NCBI RefSeq assembly: GCF_963576675.1
Contig: NC_088913.1
Span: 76,693,001 to 76,757,000 of the forward strand
Direction: 5' to 3'
Length of the DNA stretch: 64,000 nt
Origin: Euphorbia lathyris
Lineage: Eukaryota; Streptophyta; Magnoliopsida; Malpighiales; Euphorbiaceae
Shown: piece by piece, positions 34,407 to 46,700 of the stretch
How positions within the stretch are numbered: the first letter of the stretch is position 1
Layout: each line of letters begins with the position of its first letter
Translations under genes and position numbers: made by a program
The notes under the pieces: generated by a model
What the model was told of the DNA's origin: nothing
Database searches by the model: none
Seen by the model: only the letters and a program-made list of their open reading frames with translations

Positions 34407-34814
34407 AGATGCGTAACGTGATAAATAACTGGAAAGTTCGTACATAGGATCACCACAAAATTTCCATACAATGAAAAAACATTTTCTTTAAAGTAGTCGT
34501 CCACACGCCATGCATAAGCATCATCATACATTTTCCATTGCATAGCCCTGATGTTCTTACCATAAAGGCTAAAAAAAACTAAAATAAAATAATAATAAAA
34601 AAACCCAGAGAATCTTCAGCAGAATTAATCCGGATCGGAGATCAGTAACAGTTAAGCACTGTCTACATCCAATGCGCATTTTTGGCGGGGAGCCACTCAT
34701 AAAACTCAAACAAGTTGCAGGGACCCGCTCACAAAACTCACACCGGTTGCAGGGAGTCGCTCTAAACACTCAAAGAACAGTTGCAACGAGACGTGGCTAT
34801 CCTTGCAGGAAGTC

Positions 34815-35250
34815 ACCGTATCTAAGTAAAAGGGTGCAGTCGAAGCGTCTAAGTAGCAAGACGCGTCGATGAAAACATCTTTAAGCAACACCTGACTGTC
34901 TAAACAGTCTGAATGGCAAGACAAGACAATCATCGCACCTAAGCAGCAGGGTGCAGTCAAAGCGTCTAAGCAGTAGGGCGCAGCAACGAAAACATGTTAT
35001 CAACAAGACGTGGATGTCCTAACAGACGGTCACCGCATCTAAGTAGCAGGGTGCAGTCGAAGATTCTAGGTAGCAGGGCGCATCGACGAAAACGTCTTTA
35101 AGTAGCATGTGGTTGTCTTAGCAGTTCGGCCTCTGAAACAAGACAGTCATTGCATCTAAGTAGCAGGATGCAGTCAAAGCGTCTAAGCAGCAGGACGCAC
35201 CGACGAAAATAACTCAAAACAATATGTGGCTATCTTTGCAGTTCGACTAA
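34815..35250. repeat. 3' UTR tandem repeat, copy C
   Basis: Four diverged 100-117-bp units, homologous to 18087-18510. Confidence 0.9.
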
Positions 35251-35430
35251 AAGAACAAGATAGTCACAACACCCATCCAAACCCGAAGAATGGTCGGTCA
35301 AAGCCATTCTGAGACACTTCAAGCACTTCAGACGCACACAGGCAAAAATCAAACAGGAGCAGGGAGACTTCAATCACTCACTTCTAACCCTTTCTAATAA
35401 TAAACCGGCGAAAATGTGTATCTCGGTCTA

Positions 35431-35475
35431 CTTTGTATACTCCATTTTAAATGGAGATATACAAAGGGGGGCAAC
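35431..35475 (+). promoter_or_regulatory. Hairpin plus polypurine tract before LTR2
   Basis: Hairpin 35431-35466 with a slightly altered loop, and polypurine tract aaaggggggcaac (35463-35475). Confidence 0.8.
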
Positions 35476-38400
35476 TATAGATACCCATTTTTGTCCGGGT
35501 CCTTTTTATTGTCTTTTTTTGTAAATTTACTTAAAATCTGAACAATTCGTAAATTATTCAAAATATGTAATGTTATCTCAAAAATAATTCGCTAGGAAAA
35601 ATTGTATTATTAAGGCTAATTTGTCACATTGCGGTATAGGTTGGTATAAATATCGGTTTATATTCCAAGGGCGGCTTAATAGAATTAAAGTACAATTTTC
35701 ACCTATTATGAATTCGACATGTGTTCCCGTATTTTGAATAAAATCGAATTTCCTTAAATTTGAGCTATAAATTATTTATTTAGTCGAGTCGTCAATTTAT
35801 GCTAAATCAGTGTGACTCGTAAATAGTGAGCCGTAATTAATACCGTGTTGAGCAATTCTTTAAATGCCCTTCATAATCACGGTCCAAACTTGTTTTACCA
35901 AATGGCCCGCGATTGATATTTTTTCATGATTATTATTCGTGTTCTTTTTATTAGCCGTGTACGTACGTTTAAATTATCTTGTCTCCAAATTTTAATTGTC
36001 GAGTTATTATGGTTAGAGTTGCATTTTCGAACTCTTATTAGCAATTAATTAATTTGGCTAATTGGAGTATGCTAATAAAGACAACAATATGGAAAGAAAC
36101 TCAAGCTTTATTAATATATAAATACATAGGTACATTTACATTCTGCTACAAATATCTAATCTGTGATTACATTCTTTTTTGCAGAAAAATTAAAGTCTAA
36201 CACATATATATAGCGGACCCGGAGGCCCGCACTTCAATATCGGGAGTTTCTGTACTCCACTTCAAACTTCGAGGCAACTCAAGGCCCTCGAAAAGTAGGG
36301 TCAAAGCCCACATTCGAACCGAGGTAACCTAATTACATCTGAGGCAACCGAATTAAATCCGAGGCGACCGAATTACATCTGAGGCGACCAAATTACATCC
36401 GAGGCAACCAAATTTAATCGGGGCTATTGAATTTAACCACGTTAAATTAAAATTCAACCGAAGCAGCAAAGGTCATCCGAGACAAAAAAGTTCAATAGGC
36501 GTTCCAAAAAGTTCAAGGACCAAATGGTAATTTTGGTAAGTCAAGCAAGAGGAGAAGCCTCACAAATTCAAAAAGTGCGGATTCAGCCCATGCTGAGGAT
36601 GGAAGACTTCAGAAGCTTCTGATTAGTGAAAAGGTAGGCAAATATCCTTCACACTCCTCAAAGGGTAGGGATGTAATATATGAATTACCCAAAAGATAGT
36701 CTGTAAATCCATCATGTAAACCCATCATTTTAGTATAAATAGGGGCAAGGTCCCACGACAGAGGGGTGGTGGAGGAAGGAAAAGATCTCTCCTTTTTGTT
36801 ACTGGATATGGTAATCTTAGTTACTGTGTCCAGTGATTGAAGAAGAAGAGAGCTTACGAAAACTCAAAGCTGTAATAGGAACACAGACATACATAATCAA
36901 AGGTAGTAAAACTACCACCTTTACATATCTTATCTTTCAATAACGTATATACCTGCTTTAAAGCTTGTTATTTTGTTTATTTCTTTTTGCTCAGCTCTCA
37001 TATTCACAAAGTATATTGTTCACATGAGGTTAAACAAAATATGAGCTCAGATATAAGCGAATGATAAATTGAAACTGGGTTTCACCAAAAGAAAAAAACA
37101 TCAAGTTCATATTTTCTTAAGACAAAAATGCCTTCCCAAAATCTAACAAAGAGATGGTTACAGTTTTTGCCTAAGAAGAAAAGAATCGACATTTTTACTG
37201 GTAAAAAGCTTTTCCTTTCAAAACAAAAGCGTTTTCATCATGGCCCTCTCTCATTTCTTTTCGTATATGAAAAAAGACAACCAAAAAATACCAAGCATTC
37301 ATTTTCATCCAGTAACATAGAACAGGAATGGAGCTGAAATAGCAGCATTAATCCTACGTTTGAGTTCCAGAAACTCAAAAAACCAAAAAAATACCAAGCA
37401 TTCATTTTCATCCAGCAACATAGAACATGAATGGGGCTAAAATAGCAAACGTTAATCCTACATTCGAGTTCCAGAAACTCAAGGAACCAAAATACCAACA
37501 TAGCAAGCATTCATTTTCCATCCAATAACACAGAATAGGAGTAGATTAGGAACAGCACATAGCACTCTCAAGTTTGAGTTCTAGAAACTCAAGAAACCAA
37601 AGAAGCCCAGCACAGCAAGCATTTAGCCCAAAAACACCGAATATGGTTATAAGAGTTCTCAGAACTCATGATAAACCCAGGGAAAAATAGCCAAATCAGG
37701 GAAGAAGGGGTAGAGAGAGAGAGAGGAGACCACAAATCACCTAACTTACCTTGCATGTCGAAATTAGGACTAGATCGGACCTCCTCAGGTCCTCAAATGT
37801 TCTCATCGGAGGTAGAAAAGGGGCGGTCGCCACCGTCGATAGAATCCGTTCGACAGAGCCTCTTAAAGGCTCGAAATGAGACGAGAGGCCATGGGGCTTG
37901 GTTGAGAGAGCCTACGGAAGAGTGAATAAGAGTGAAAACGGTGGGGAAAGAAGTCAGAATCCATGGAGCCGGCGAGAGCATACTGATCATGTTACAGGGA
38001 TGTGAGAAAAGAAGAGAAAGCAAGGGGAGGCGTAGATGTGTCTGTCAATTTGAGAAAGAATATGTGTGTAGGGTTTAAGTTTAGGAAAATCATTTTAATT
38101 TCTTGCTTTGGGCTGGCCGAATTCTTTGCCTCACCAAAGGCCCACTTCAATTTTATTTTTCATTTTCTCACATTTTGTTGGTATGATTTGGTATTAATTT
38201 TGTAATTAGTTTGTTATTTCATTTTCATATACGAAAATATAAATGATTAAGCTACTAATTCTAAGATTAGACTCAATATGATTTAGGTACTGATGTAATT
38301 TATTTTTGTTATGTTGTTATAGATTAACTCCTTAGACTATTTTACTTTCTTTTTATTAATTTGAGTTATTTTCTTATGTTAACTTAGTTTGATTAGTTAC

Positions 38401-39382
38401 CTATTTTAAACTAATATTTGTCTCCCATTTTACTCTTGTTTTTATTTTTAGTTTTATTTTTTTTTTGTTAAATCTGGATTTGTCCGTTACATATATTCTT
38501 TTCGTTAATCTTATGTTTTGATTTAAATAATTCGTTTTTTTTCTCTAATGAAGTATAGTCTAGAGATGATTTCCATGTTTAAGTCAATTTACATGTAATT
38601 TTACATATTTTTGCAACTTTAGGTAATGTTTATCAAGTTAATTCTAAATGGCGTGAAACGTTAGCGTTCAATAATAAACTCGGAATACCTTTTATCAAAT
38701 TCCGCTATTCTATTTATCGTATATGTGATATACGTAAAATACGGTATGAGTTTAATTCGATAAATACGAATACGTGTATGGCATACACTTATTTCCAAAA
38801 TAAAAAAAAATAATCAAGTCGAGAAGTTATCCCGAACCCACAAAGTCAATCAACTTAGCTCAATATGATGTGAAAATGTCTCTTGAACTCAATAATACAT
38901 TTAAAATACTCCTGATTAAAATCTATGTTATATTTATCGTATATGTGATATACGTAAAATAAAACGAGATTTTGATTTGATAAATATAATCACGTGTATG
39001 TTATATATATGATTTCAAACTAAAACAAATCCAAATCCCGATAACCCCAAAACACGAGTATCTGGTTTACATAAAATACTTAAAGCGAAACAAATGGTGG
39101 ACACCTAATATCGTTATAGTATCGATACGTCGGGCGGGTTAGGATGAGATCACGTCTCTTCCCTACACGTAACCGGAAAAACAAACTCGGATCTCTGCAA
39201 CGACTATCCTTATCAAAACCCTAACTATACAGAGTTCGATCCGACTAAGTAGGGTGCCCAATCACGCCCGCACACGTGTTTTAAAGTGTTGATTGGTGGC
39301 GACTCGAAACCTCCAAACATAGAAAGGCATCGAGCCGGCCACGCACCCCGACCTGTGAAAAACCGAAAGCCAGGGTGCGACA
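35476..39382 (+). repeat. LTR2 (3907 bp)
   Basis: Shared by C (right) and D (left). Its first bases are TATAG where LTR1 and LTR3 have TGTAG, so the conserved TG end is mutated. It ends GCGACA. TATA box at 36734-36741; repeats and antisense exon-like block as in LTR1. A mutated integrase-recognition end on a shared LTR fits formation by recombination, not by a new insertion. Confidence 0.95.
36734..36741 (+). promoter_or_regulatory. TATA box of LTR2
   Basis: TATAAATA at the position equivalent to 20007 in LTR1; surroundings unchanged. Confidence 0.65.
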
Positions 39383-39384
39383 GC

Positions 39385-39403
39385 TGGCGACTCTGCTGGG
39401 GAC
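39385..39403 (+). other. Primer binding site, copy D
   Basis: Same 19 bases as in copy C, two bases after LTR2. Confidence 0.85.
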
Positions 39404-39949
39404 TTGTCCTAGCTATACAAAATGATATTATGTGTTTAATAATTATTCGATATGCTATTTGTTATCACTTTAATTATTTATGTTATTTCGTTATTACACG
39501 TATCATATGAACCACACTATCACCCGAACACCAAAGGTCATGTTATGATCTACCCTTCTAGGATAGGTGAGGCAAAGTACGGATACCACTCGGGAAACCG
39601 GGAACGGGTCCTGAAACGTTTTCAAGCCAAATTGGACTTCCCTATCAATGCTGAAGGGTTAAGGATTTGGTAACCACTCAATTAGAACTAGAACCAAAAG
39701 CTACCTTGTAGAAGCTACCCGTTTTGTGCAGGTTCACCCTTTAGGTTTGCATCATGATATGCACCGCGTATATATGTTTATTTGTGTAAATTACTTCCCT
39801 AAAATATGTAATATAATTTTAGTCTGAACGAAGGGCTACTTACCCGAAAAGTGGCATTCATGCATACATTAGCATTACACAACTTCATTTAATTTCCCTA
39901 TAAAAACCATGAAAGTAACAGATGATTTGTTTCTAGAAAGTCCAGAGTC
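39404..39949 (+). other. 5' leader, copy D
   Basis: 546 bp, near-identical to the copy C leader. Position 39763 corresponds to the first base kept after the A-B deletion (9351). Confidence 0.7.
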
Positions 39950-41214
39950 ATGAACGAAGCCGTTGAGGGACGTATCATGAGTCAACTACCGAGTGATGTG
40001 ATCCTAGACATAGCTAGAAAGAGTATCCGACAAGGGGCCGAGCGAACTGCAAGAGCCATGCAACTGGTACTGTTCCAGAAGTACGGGATCCATGAGTCCC
40101 CTTTAAGGCACCCTGATTGGCATCCAGAGTTCCCGCACTTAAATTGCTTCTATGTGGCTGCGGAAAACATCATGGCATTTCCTATAGAAGCATATGTTAT
40201 CCTGTGGTCGCTTGCCAGAATTGGAAGACTAGGGATGTTGGTGGACAAGAGTTATCTGCTTAAATGCATAAATACCTGGAGGGAGCAGGACGCGCCAGCA
40301 TCTTACTTCTGTCACTGGATGACCGACTTTGCAAGTTTAGATGCGTGGGAAACACTCGTGAACACCAGTCCTCACTGCCCATATGGATTGGTAATGTTCG
40401 AGATATGGGACCATCTGTCAGTTGAAGACCAGAATGTTGTGACCATCACTCCCGCAGCACGTTACCGTTTGGTGCGAAGCTATACCGAGAACTCTATGAT
40501 CGACCCTATCAAACATCTTGGGGTATGGAGTGCAATAAAGAGAAAACTGATAACTATCAACGGAATGGATGTCAGTAGAATTCTGCCGGGTTTGATTCAT
40601 CCAGCCAACTACTGTTTCGATGGAAGGATTAAACCCACTACTGATGCGCTCCCAATGGAATCTATTGTGTCATTCCGTCATTTGTCAGCATTGCATTACC
40701 AGAAGACGTTCGAAGGAATCAAAACCCCGATAAGCCAGGAGGGGAGTTGGAACCACAGGGCCAATGCTACCTAATTAGCTACTCACCTAACCCGACGGAC
40801 CATCTCTGGTCATCAGATGATGAAGAGGACGACGAAGAAAATGACGATGAAGATGAGTCTGACGAAGAAGAGGACATGGATATTGACGTAGGTGAATGGG
40901 ACCCACAGTGGGGTTTAAATCAGCTTTACATTGAAGATCAAGATGCCCTGGTGCCCATCAACTGGGTAGGGGGGCCCGAACAGCAGAAGGACGCCCATGG
41001 GAACTTTGCCCCCGGTCAATCTGAGGAAGGCATGGCACATGGGAGTCCCCCAAACCCGATATTGCAACAGGAGCAGTCGACTGTAGCCCTAGAAGGAAAT
41101 ATGATTCGAGGAAACAACGCCCCACTATCAGAATGAGGGAATGGAATTGCTCACCAGTTGGAGAAAGCCACAAATGATGTCGAGGCTACTAGCTCGAGTG
41201 GAACTAATGATTAG
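39950..41214 (+). pseudogene. ORF-a, copy D (frameshift after residue ~270)
   Basis: The N-terminal 274 codons are open from ATG 39950, with no stop at codon 28 (as in B) or at the Trp codon (as in C). TAA at 40772-40774 follows the 1-base loss shared with A and C. The acidic part is open in the other frame until TGA 41134-41136, a stop shared only with copy A. If the shorter 274-aa form is what the family normally makes, the acidic domain would be a relic; copy B argues otherwise. Confidence 0.75.
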
Positions 41215-41565
41215 TCCTTGTGAACCTCTTTTTGTAAAAGCCCTAGCTATGAATGGGTGCCCCGAAGCGAACTTTTTGTGACGGCTATCGGGTGGGAAGA
41301 CCAGTGATCTTGGTCCAATTCTGTGAAAAAATAGGCGTTTAATGACTTTTTGTAAAGCTAACTCTTCCGAGTGAACGCCTTTCATTTTGTAAATCTTTTC
41401 TGTTTTTTCTAAAAAAAACACTATAAGGATCGTTTTAGGACTTGTTAGAAATGATCCTCTGGTGTTTCTTTCAACATGAATGTAACAGAATTTTGAATGA
41501 ATGAAATGGGGCTTTCTGGAAACCTTCAAATGTCACTATCATGGTTTGAATAGGGAAATAATATC

Positions 41566-43452
41566 ATGCATATGGCACGTGTATTAGTAAATAATTTCTG
41601 CGCACTAACGATCTTGCTTCTTTCATGTTTATTATCAAATAAATATATAAACAGGGATATTTGGCACTCTCTTATGGCGGCTTATTTAAACATGTGCACT
41701 GCCTTTAATGAACCTGATGTCGAAGCTTGGTCACGGAAAAGTCAGGGGATACATGGTGATAGTATGGCGGCTCCGGAAGATTCTCCCCTACCGGACCCGT
41801 ATGAGGTTAGTTGTGTCCAAATTGAGCTAACGGAGTTGAAGGAACTTACAGCGAGAATGTCGGGAGAGGCAGTCCGAAGGTTCTACTTGCAGTATGGGTG
41901 GCTCACCTTCTTGTCACTAATTCCGGTTCACTCATCATTGATCAGGGCCCTGGTCGAATTTTGGGATCCAAGCTATAAATGCTTCACCTTCGGAACCTAC
42001 GACTTGGCTCCTACGCTGGAAGAATACCATAAGCTCCTCAACATCCCACTAAAAGATGAAAACAGATTATACGAATATAGTAAAAATGAGAATCCGAGTA
42101 GGCAACTAACCAATCTGATCGGTATACAGGTTAAGGATTTGGGAGACTTAGTGAGCGGTAGTGACTTCAACGTTGCTAGAATGCTGGAATTTGCCCGGGA
42201 AAATTTGAACTGCGATAAAGGCTCCAGAATGCTGGCGTTGCTTCTATATGGCCTCGTCCTTTTCCCAAAACATCTAGGAAAAATCGATCCTAAGGTAGTG
42301 GTTTTCTTCTCCAAAGTTGTTCAGAACTCAGTCCTCGGAGTGAATCCTATCATTGGAATATTAGCCGAGACGATCAGATCTTTGGACAATTGTCGGATAT
42401 TCGGGGGCAGATTCGAAGGGTGTGCACAACTCTTATGTGTATGGATGTTAAGTCACATTCGATGCCCTGAACACTTCAGATACCCGGATGTAAAATATGA
42501 ACAAAGGTACGACCTACTCAGGAATCACATAGCTTGTTATGGGAAAGCAGAATGGCCCAGGACCGGACAACCTAAGAAGAATTGGGTAAAGTTCTTCTTG
42601 AACATCCAGGAGGATAATATCAAATGGCAGGCCCCATGGGCGAATGATAGGGAGACCATCTTCAAATGTGGTACATACCTATGGGTACCGCTCTTGGGAC
42701 CATGGGGGGGAGTTGGCTATGCCCCGTGCATGGTAAGAAGACAGTTTGGTTCTAAGCAATTCATACCAGCGACAGCCAACCTCAGGCAATCAGGGTTCAC
42801 GTATGGAGACAACTATGCTCAGAACAATATCAAAACCATATCCCAGGCTTGGAGAAAAGTGACCACAATCAAGAATGTTCATAACAGTTCAGTTAGCACT
42901 GGGTACGAAAACTGGATCCAAACACGGGATAAGAAATTCGCATTCAATCCCCCAAGGATGGTATTGGAAGAAGTATCACCAGAAAGAATAGTGGAGATGG
43001 AAGAACGATCTGCCAAAATACCCCGGGATAGAGAAGTGGATCGTTTGCGGAACAAGGTGTATGATCTTGAACAAGCTAATCTACTCATGAAAGAAGAAAG
43101 GGATCGGGCAACCCAAAAGTACAATTGTTATGTTGAAGCCGTGGAAGCAAAAATCCAGGCATACAACACTGATGTTCACACATTACGGGCAATGCACCAA
43201 CACAGTCAAGAACATCTAAAGAAGATGAGTGAAGAATTGCAACACCAACAGAAGGCAAGGTCAACGGCCGAGGGACACATGTCAGATGCTATAAGAACCT
43301 TACGCCAAGTGGCTATGAGAGCAGGGGATATGGCCCAGGATTTGGCTAATGAAAGGGCAAATTTCGTCGCACTGGACACCCAAGGAGAAGGGCTGGCAAG
43401 GTACCTCGACGAGCTCATCAGTGAACTAAGGCACTATGGGAGATACACTTGA
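41566..43452 (+). CDS. ORF-b (Ogre ORF1-like, DUF7745-type), copy D
   Basis: 628 codons, open throughout, with the 7-G run that keeps the frame. Layout: hydrophobic N-terminus (residues 8-25), a globular domain with WDPSYKCFTFGTYDLAPT and LEEYHKLL near 130-160, a conserved-looking GTYLWVPLLGPWGG near 370, then a coiled coil about 480-600. It sits between ORF-a and gag, as ORF1 does in Ogre elements. How it is translated from a downstream position on the RNA is not clear; 351 bp separate it from ORF-a. Compared with copy B it has Tyr for Ser near residue 106 and other single changes. Confidence 0.83.
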   Translation: MHMARVLVNNFCALTILLLSCLLSNKYINRDIWHSLMAAYLNMCTAFNEPDVEAWSRKSQGIHGDSMAAPEDSPLPDPYEVSCVQIELTELKELTARMSGEAVRRFYLQYGWLTFLSLIPVHSSLIRALVEFWDPSYKCFTFGTYDLAPTLEEYHKLLNIPLKDENRLYEYSKNENPSRQLTNLIGIQVKDLGDLVSGSDFNVARMLEFARENLNCDKGSRMLALLLYGLVLFPKHLGKIDPKVVVFFSKVVQNSVLGVNPIIGILAETIRSLDNCRIFGGRFEGCAQLLCVWMLSHIRCPEHFRYPDVKYEQRYDLLRNHIACYGKAEWPRTGQPKKNWVKFFLNIQEDNIKWQAPWANDRETIFKCGTYLWVPLLGPWGGVGYAPCMVRRQFGSKQFIPATANLRQSGFTYGDNYAQNNIKTISQAWRKVTTIKNVHNSSVSTGYENWIQTRDKKFAFNPPRMVLEEVSPERIVEMEERSAKIPRDREVDRLRNKVYDLEQANLLMKEERDRATQKYNCYVEAVEAKIQAYNTDVHTLRAMHQHSQEHLKKMSEELQHQQKARSTAEGHMSDAIRTLRQVAMRAGDMAQDLANERANFVALDTQGEGLARYLDELISELRHYGRYT

Positions 43453-43713
43453 AGGATGAGAGAGGAGTCAAATATCTTTGCTTATATGTTGTTTTGATGT
43501 TCTTCATGTATGATGTAATGAACGTGTTTTGCTTGAATGAAATCATTTGTTATCTCCACATTTTATTTACCTTTTGATTCTCCTTTTTGCAAAAAAGCAT
43601 GTGATAAGATCACGACATTAATAATAATGATATATTCACAGATCTTTTAAAAGCACAAACCTGACTCACGAAAAGTTCTGCTGGCCTATCACTACCAAAC
43701 CTGATCGAGAACA

Positions 43714-46700
43714 ATGGCAGAGCAGTTGCGGGAGGAGATGGATCAGCTAAGAGAGCAGTTGGCCGGAATCGATAAGCTAAAGGAACAGATGGCCGTCTTG
43801 ATGAGGCTCTTGAAAGGAAAAAATAAGAGCGGTGACGATGCAGAAACTTCAGGACCCGACTCACCAAAAGGGTCGAAAAATGGAGAGGATGAGGAAAGGC
43901 CTCCGACTAAGACTGCCTACAAGCCAAAAGTAGAAGAGGTGCCAGACCTTGATGAGGATAAGGCCGAGAAGGAGATGATGAATATGATAGAGGAACGACT
44001 AAGGAATGTGGAAGGAAGTTATGACATGGTGGACACTAGGGCCCTTTGCTTGGTCCCAGATGTTATAGTTCCGTATAAATTCCGCATCCCGGATTTTGAG
44101 AAGTTCTCGGGCTTGACAAGTCCAAAGGACCATTTGACCATGTACTGCCAGAAAATGTCATCATACATTAGTAACGACAAGCTACTGATGCATATATTCC
44201 AAGAAAGCCTGCAGGGGACCGCTATGAGCTGGTACATGCAACTGGAAAAGACCTCTATCCGAAAATGGAATGATCTAGCCGACGCTTTCATTAGGCAGTA
44301 CAGACACAACATGGACCTAGCACCAACAAGGGAGGACTTAAGGAACACTGAAAAGAGAAAGGATCAGACTTTCAGAGAATATGCACAGGCTTGGAGGGAC
44401 AAGGCTTCTCAAGTAAAACCAACCCTGACAGAAAAAGAAATGATTGGAATATTCTTGGAAACTCTGCATGCACCTTTTTACGGCGCCCTCGTTGCACATA
44501 GCGCGACAAGGTTCTCAGATTTTGTCATAACAGGAGAAAGGATAGAGGTGGCTTTTCGAAGTGGAAAACTGGAGTCAGCATTCCAAGACAAGCCAGGAAT
44601 CAAAAGAATCGGGAATAATGGGATCAAGAAAAAAGAAGAGAATCATATGATAGACTTCACCCAAGAAGTGAAAACATATGCCCCTACCATGCCTCGAGAG
44701 AGTTACGTGGCAAGCGTGCCTCAGGGGAATGATTTCAAGAATCAAAGGGGAGGACGAGTATTTGAACCTATTGATCCGATACCTATCACGTATGCAGAAT
44801 TGTTCCCTCAGTTGTTAAAAAGCAAGCAGATAGCAGTCTCCCCTCTAGGTGTCATGAGTGAACCTTATCCAAAATGGTACAAGCCGGAGCACAAGTGTGA
44901 ATATCATGCAGGGTCTCTTGGGCATATGATCGAGAACTGCATGGCCTTTAAGAGGAAGGTGCAATCCCTCGTAAGGGCGGGATGGTTAAAATTCAATGAA
45001 ACCAGCCGGAAGCCCGATGTGAAAACCAATCCCCTCCCAAGTCATGGGGGTGGCACCAGTACCAATGCGATCATTAGTGAAGACTGGTATGAATACAAGA
45101 CCAAAGTGGACAAAGTCTACATGCCAATGGAACAGGTCTATTGGGCAATGTGCCAGGTCGGTCTGATTCAAGAAAGAACAAAGAATGGTAGTTGTCTGTA
45201 TCATGAAGAGAATGTCGATCATGTAATCCAGAAATGCAACCGGTTCAGAGACAAAGTCCAAGAGTACATGGACTCCGGAATCATGGCGTTTGGGCAAGGA
45301 GTTACCGGGGCCTCTCCAGTAAGCATGATACAAGGTGATGAGGTAGCAGAGCTAGTCCGATTAGTAATAGATTGGACGCCAAAGGAACCAGAAAAAGGGG
45401 AAGACTTTGTGACATCCTTTGCAAAGATAGACATTCAGACCCCACACCCTTTCCCTTACAATAGCGACAAGGCGGTGCCATGGGTGTATGGGAACGTTGT
45501 CACAACCCAGACATGTAACAATGCCCAAACTAGGGAAGAGATCACTGGCGTTTCTGGAATGACCCGAAGCGGGCGTTGTTTTTCTTCAGAAGAGATTGCA
45601 AGAAAACGCCAAGAGGAAGTTGATAGACGAAGAAAGGGCAAGGCAAAGGAGGGTGAATGCCCTATGGAGGAGGAACTTGAGGCTCCCCCCGCCAGGAGTT
45701 CTGTGGATGATCAAGACGCACTTGAGTTTCTAAGGATAGTGAAACAAAGCGAATATAAAGTGATTGAGCAACTGAACAAGATTCCTACTCGAATCTCTTT
45801 ACTATCTCTGATCCTAACTTCAGAGTCCCATCGAGTTGCATTACTCAAGGTTTTAAATCGGGCTTACATCTGCCATGAGATCTCTGTAGAAAGTATGAGT
45901 AATATTGTGGGCAATGTGGTGGCATCCAACTATCTAACCTTCACCGATGATGAGCTACCAAGTGAAGGAACTGGACACACTAAGGCATTGCACATAACAG
46001 TAAAATGTAAAGAATTTTCAGTTGCCAAAGTGCTAATTGATAATGGGTCCTCCCTGAATATCATGCCAAGAACAACACTGGCAAAGCTACCAGTTGACGG
46101 TTCGTACATACGCCCGAGCCGGGTGTTTGTGAGAGCATTTGATGGGACTAGAAGAGAAGTAATCAGAGATGTAGACTTGCCCATCCAGGTAGGGCCGACT
46201 GTATTCAACGTAGTCTTTCAAGTCATGGATATATACCCGGCCTACAGCATGTTGCTAGGAAGGCCTTGGATCCACTCTGCTGGAGCAGTACCTTCGTCTC
46301 TACATCAGAAGATTAAGTTCATTGTGAATGACCAGTTGATAGAAGTATTTGGGGAGGAGGATATGCTTGTTAGTCAGTGCTCATCATTCCCTTTCATAGA
46401 GGAGGTGGAAAACGCGATCGAAAGCGCATATCAGGTGTTTGAAGTAGTAAATGCTATATACACTGGAAATGGGCTATGTTCCTTTTCCCCAAGGCACTCG
46501 CCGACCGCCTTGATGGTGGCAAGAGAGATGATTCGGGGACAGGGATTAGATAAAAACCTGGCTCAATACGGGGAGGACTTCGATATAGAAGGTAACCGCT
46601 TCCGACAGGGGTTGGGATACAAGCCAAAGCCAGAAGACAGGGCAATGATTCACACACTGATGAGGGAAAGGAGATTGGCAAGCCTAGAGGGTAAACCAAT

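Larger units (their letters stand above)
33778..35475 (+). other. 3' UTR, copy C
   Basis: Same layout as copy B: AT-rich stretch, (TA)n at 34363-34403, tandem repeat and hairpin/PPT. About 30 bp near 34700-34740 is an extra partial duplication (ctcacaaaactcacaccggt-like) not seen in B or D. No credible ORF. Confidence 0.85.
18750..39382 (+). mobile_element. Copy C: complete-structure Ogre-like element, 20.6 kb
   Basis: This is the only unit here with two LTRs (18750-22657 and 35476-39382), a PBS, all coding regions and a PPT. It is structurally full length but not coding-competent: ORF-a, ORF-b, gag-protease and pol all contain stops or frameshifts. Its left LTR is also the right LTR of copy B and its right LTR is also the left LTR of copy D, so it is not flanked by target-site duplications. 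It therefore arose in place by recombination rather than by a separate insertion. Confidence 0.9.

Noticed and set aside
34277..34543. Minus-strand ORF with a Tyr-Ile repeat
   Set aside because: Translation of the (TA)n microsatellite.
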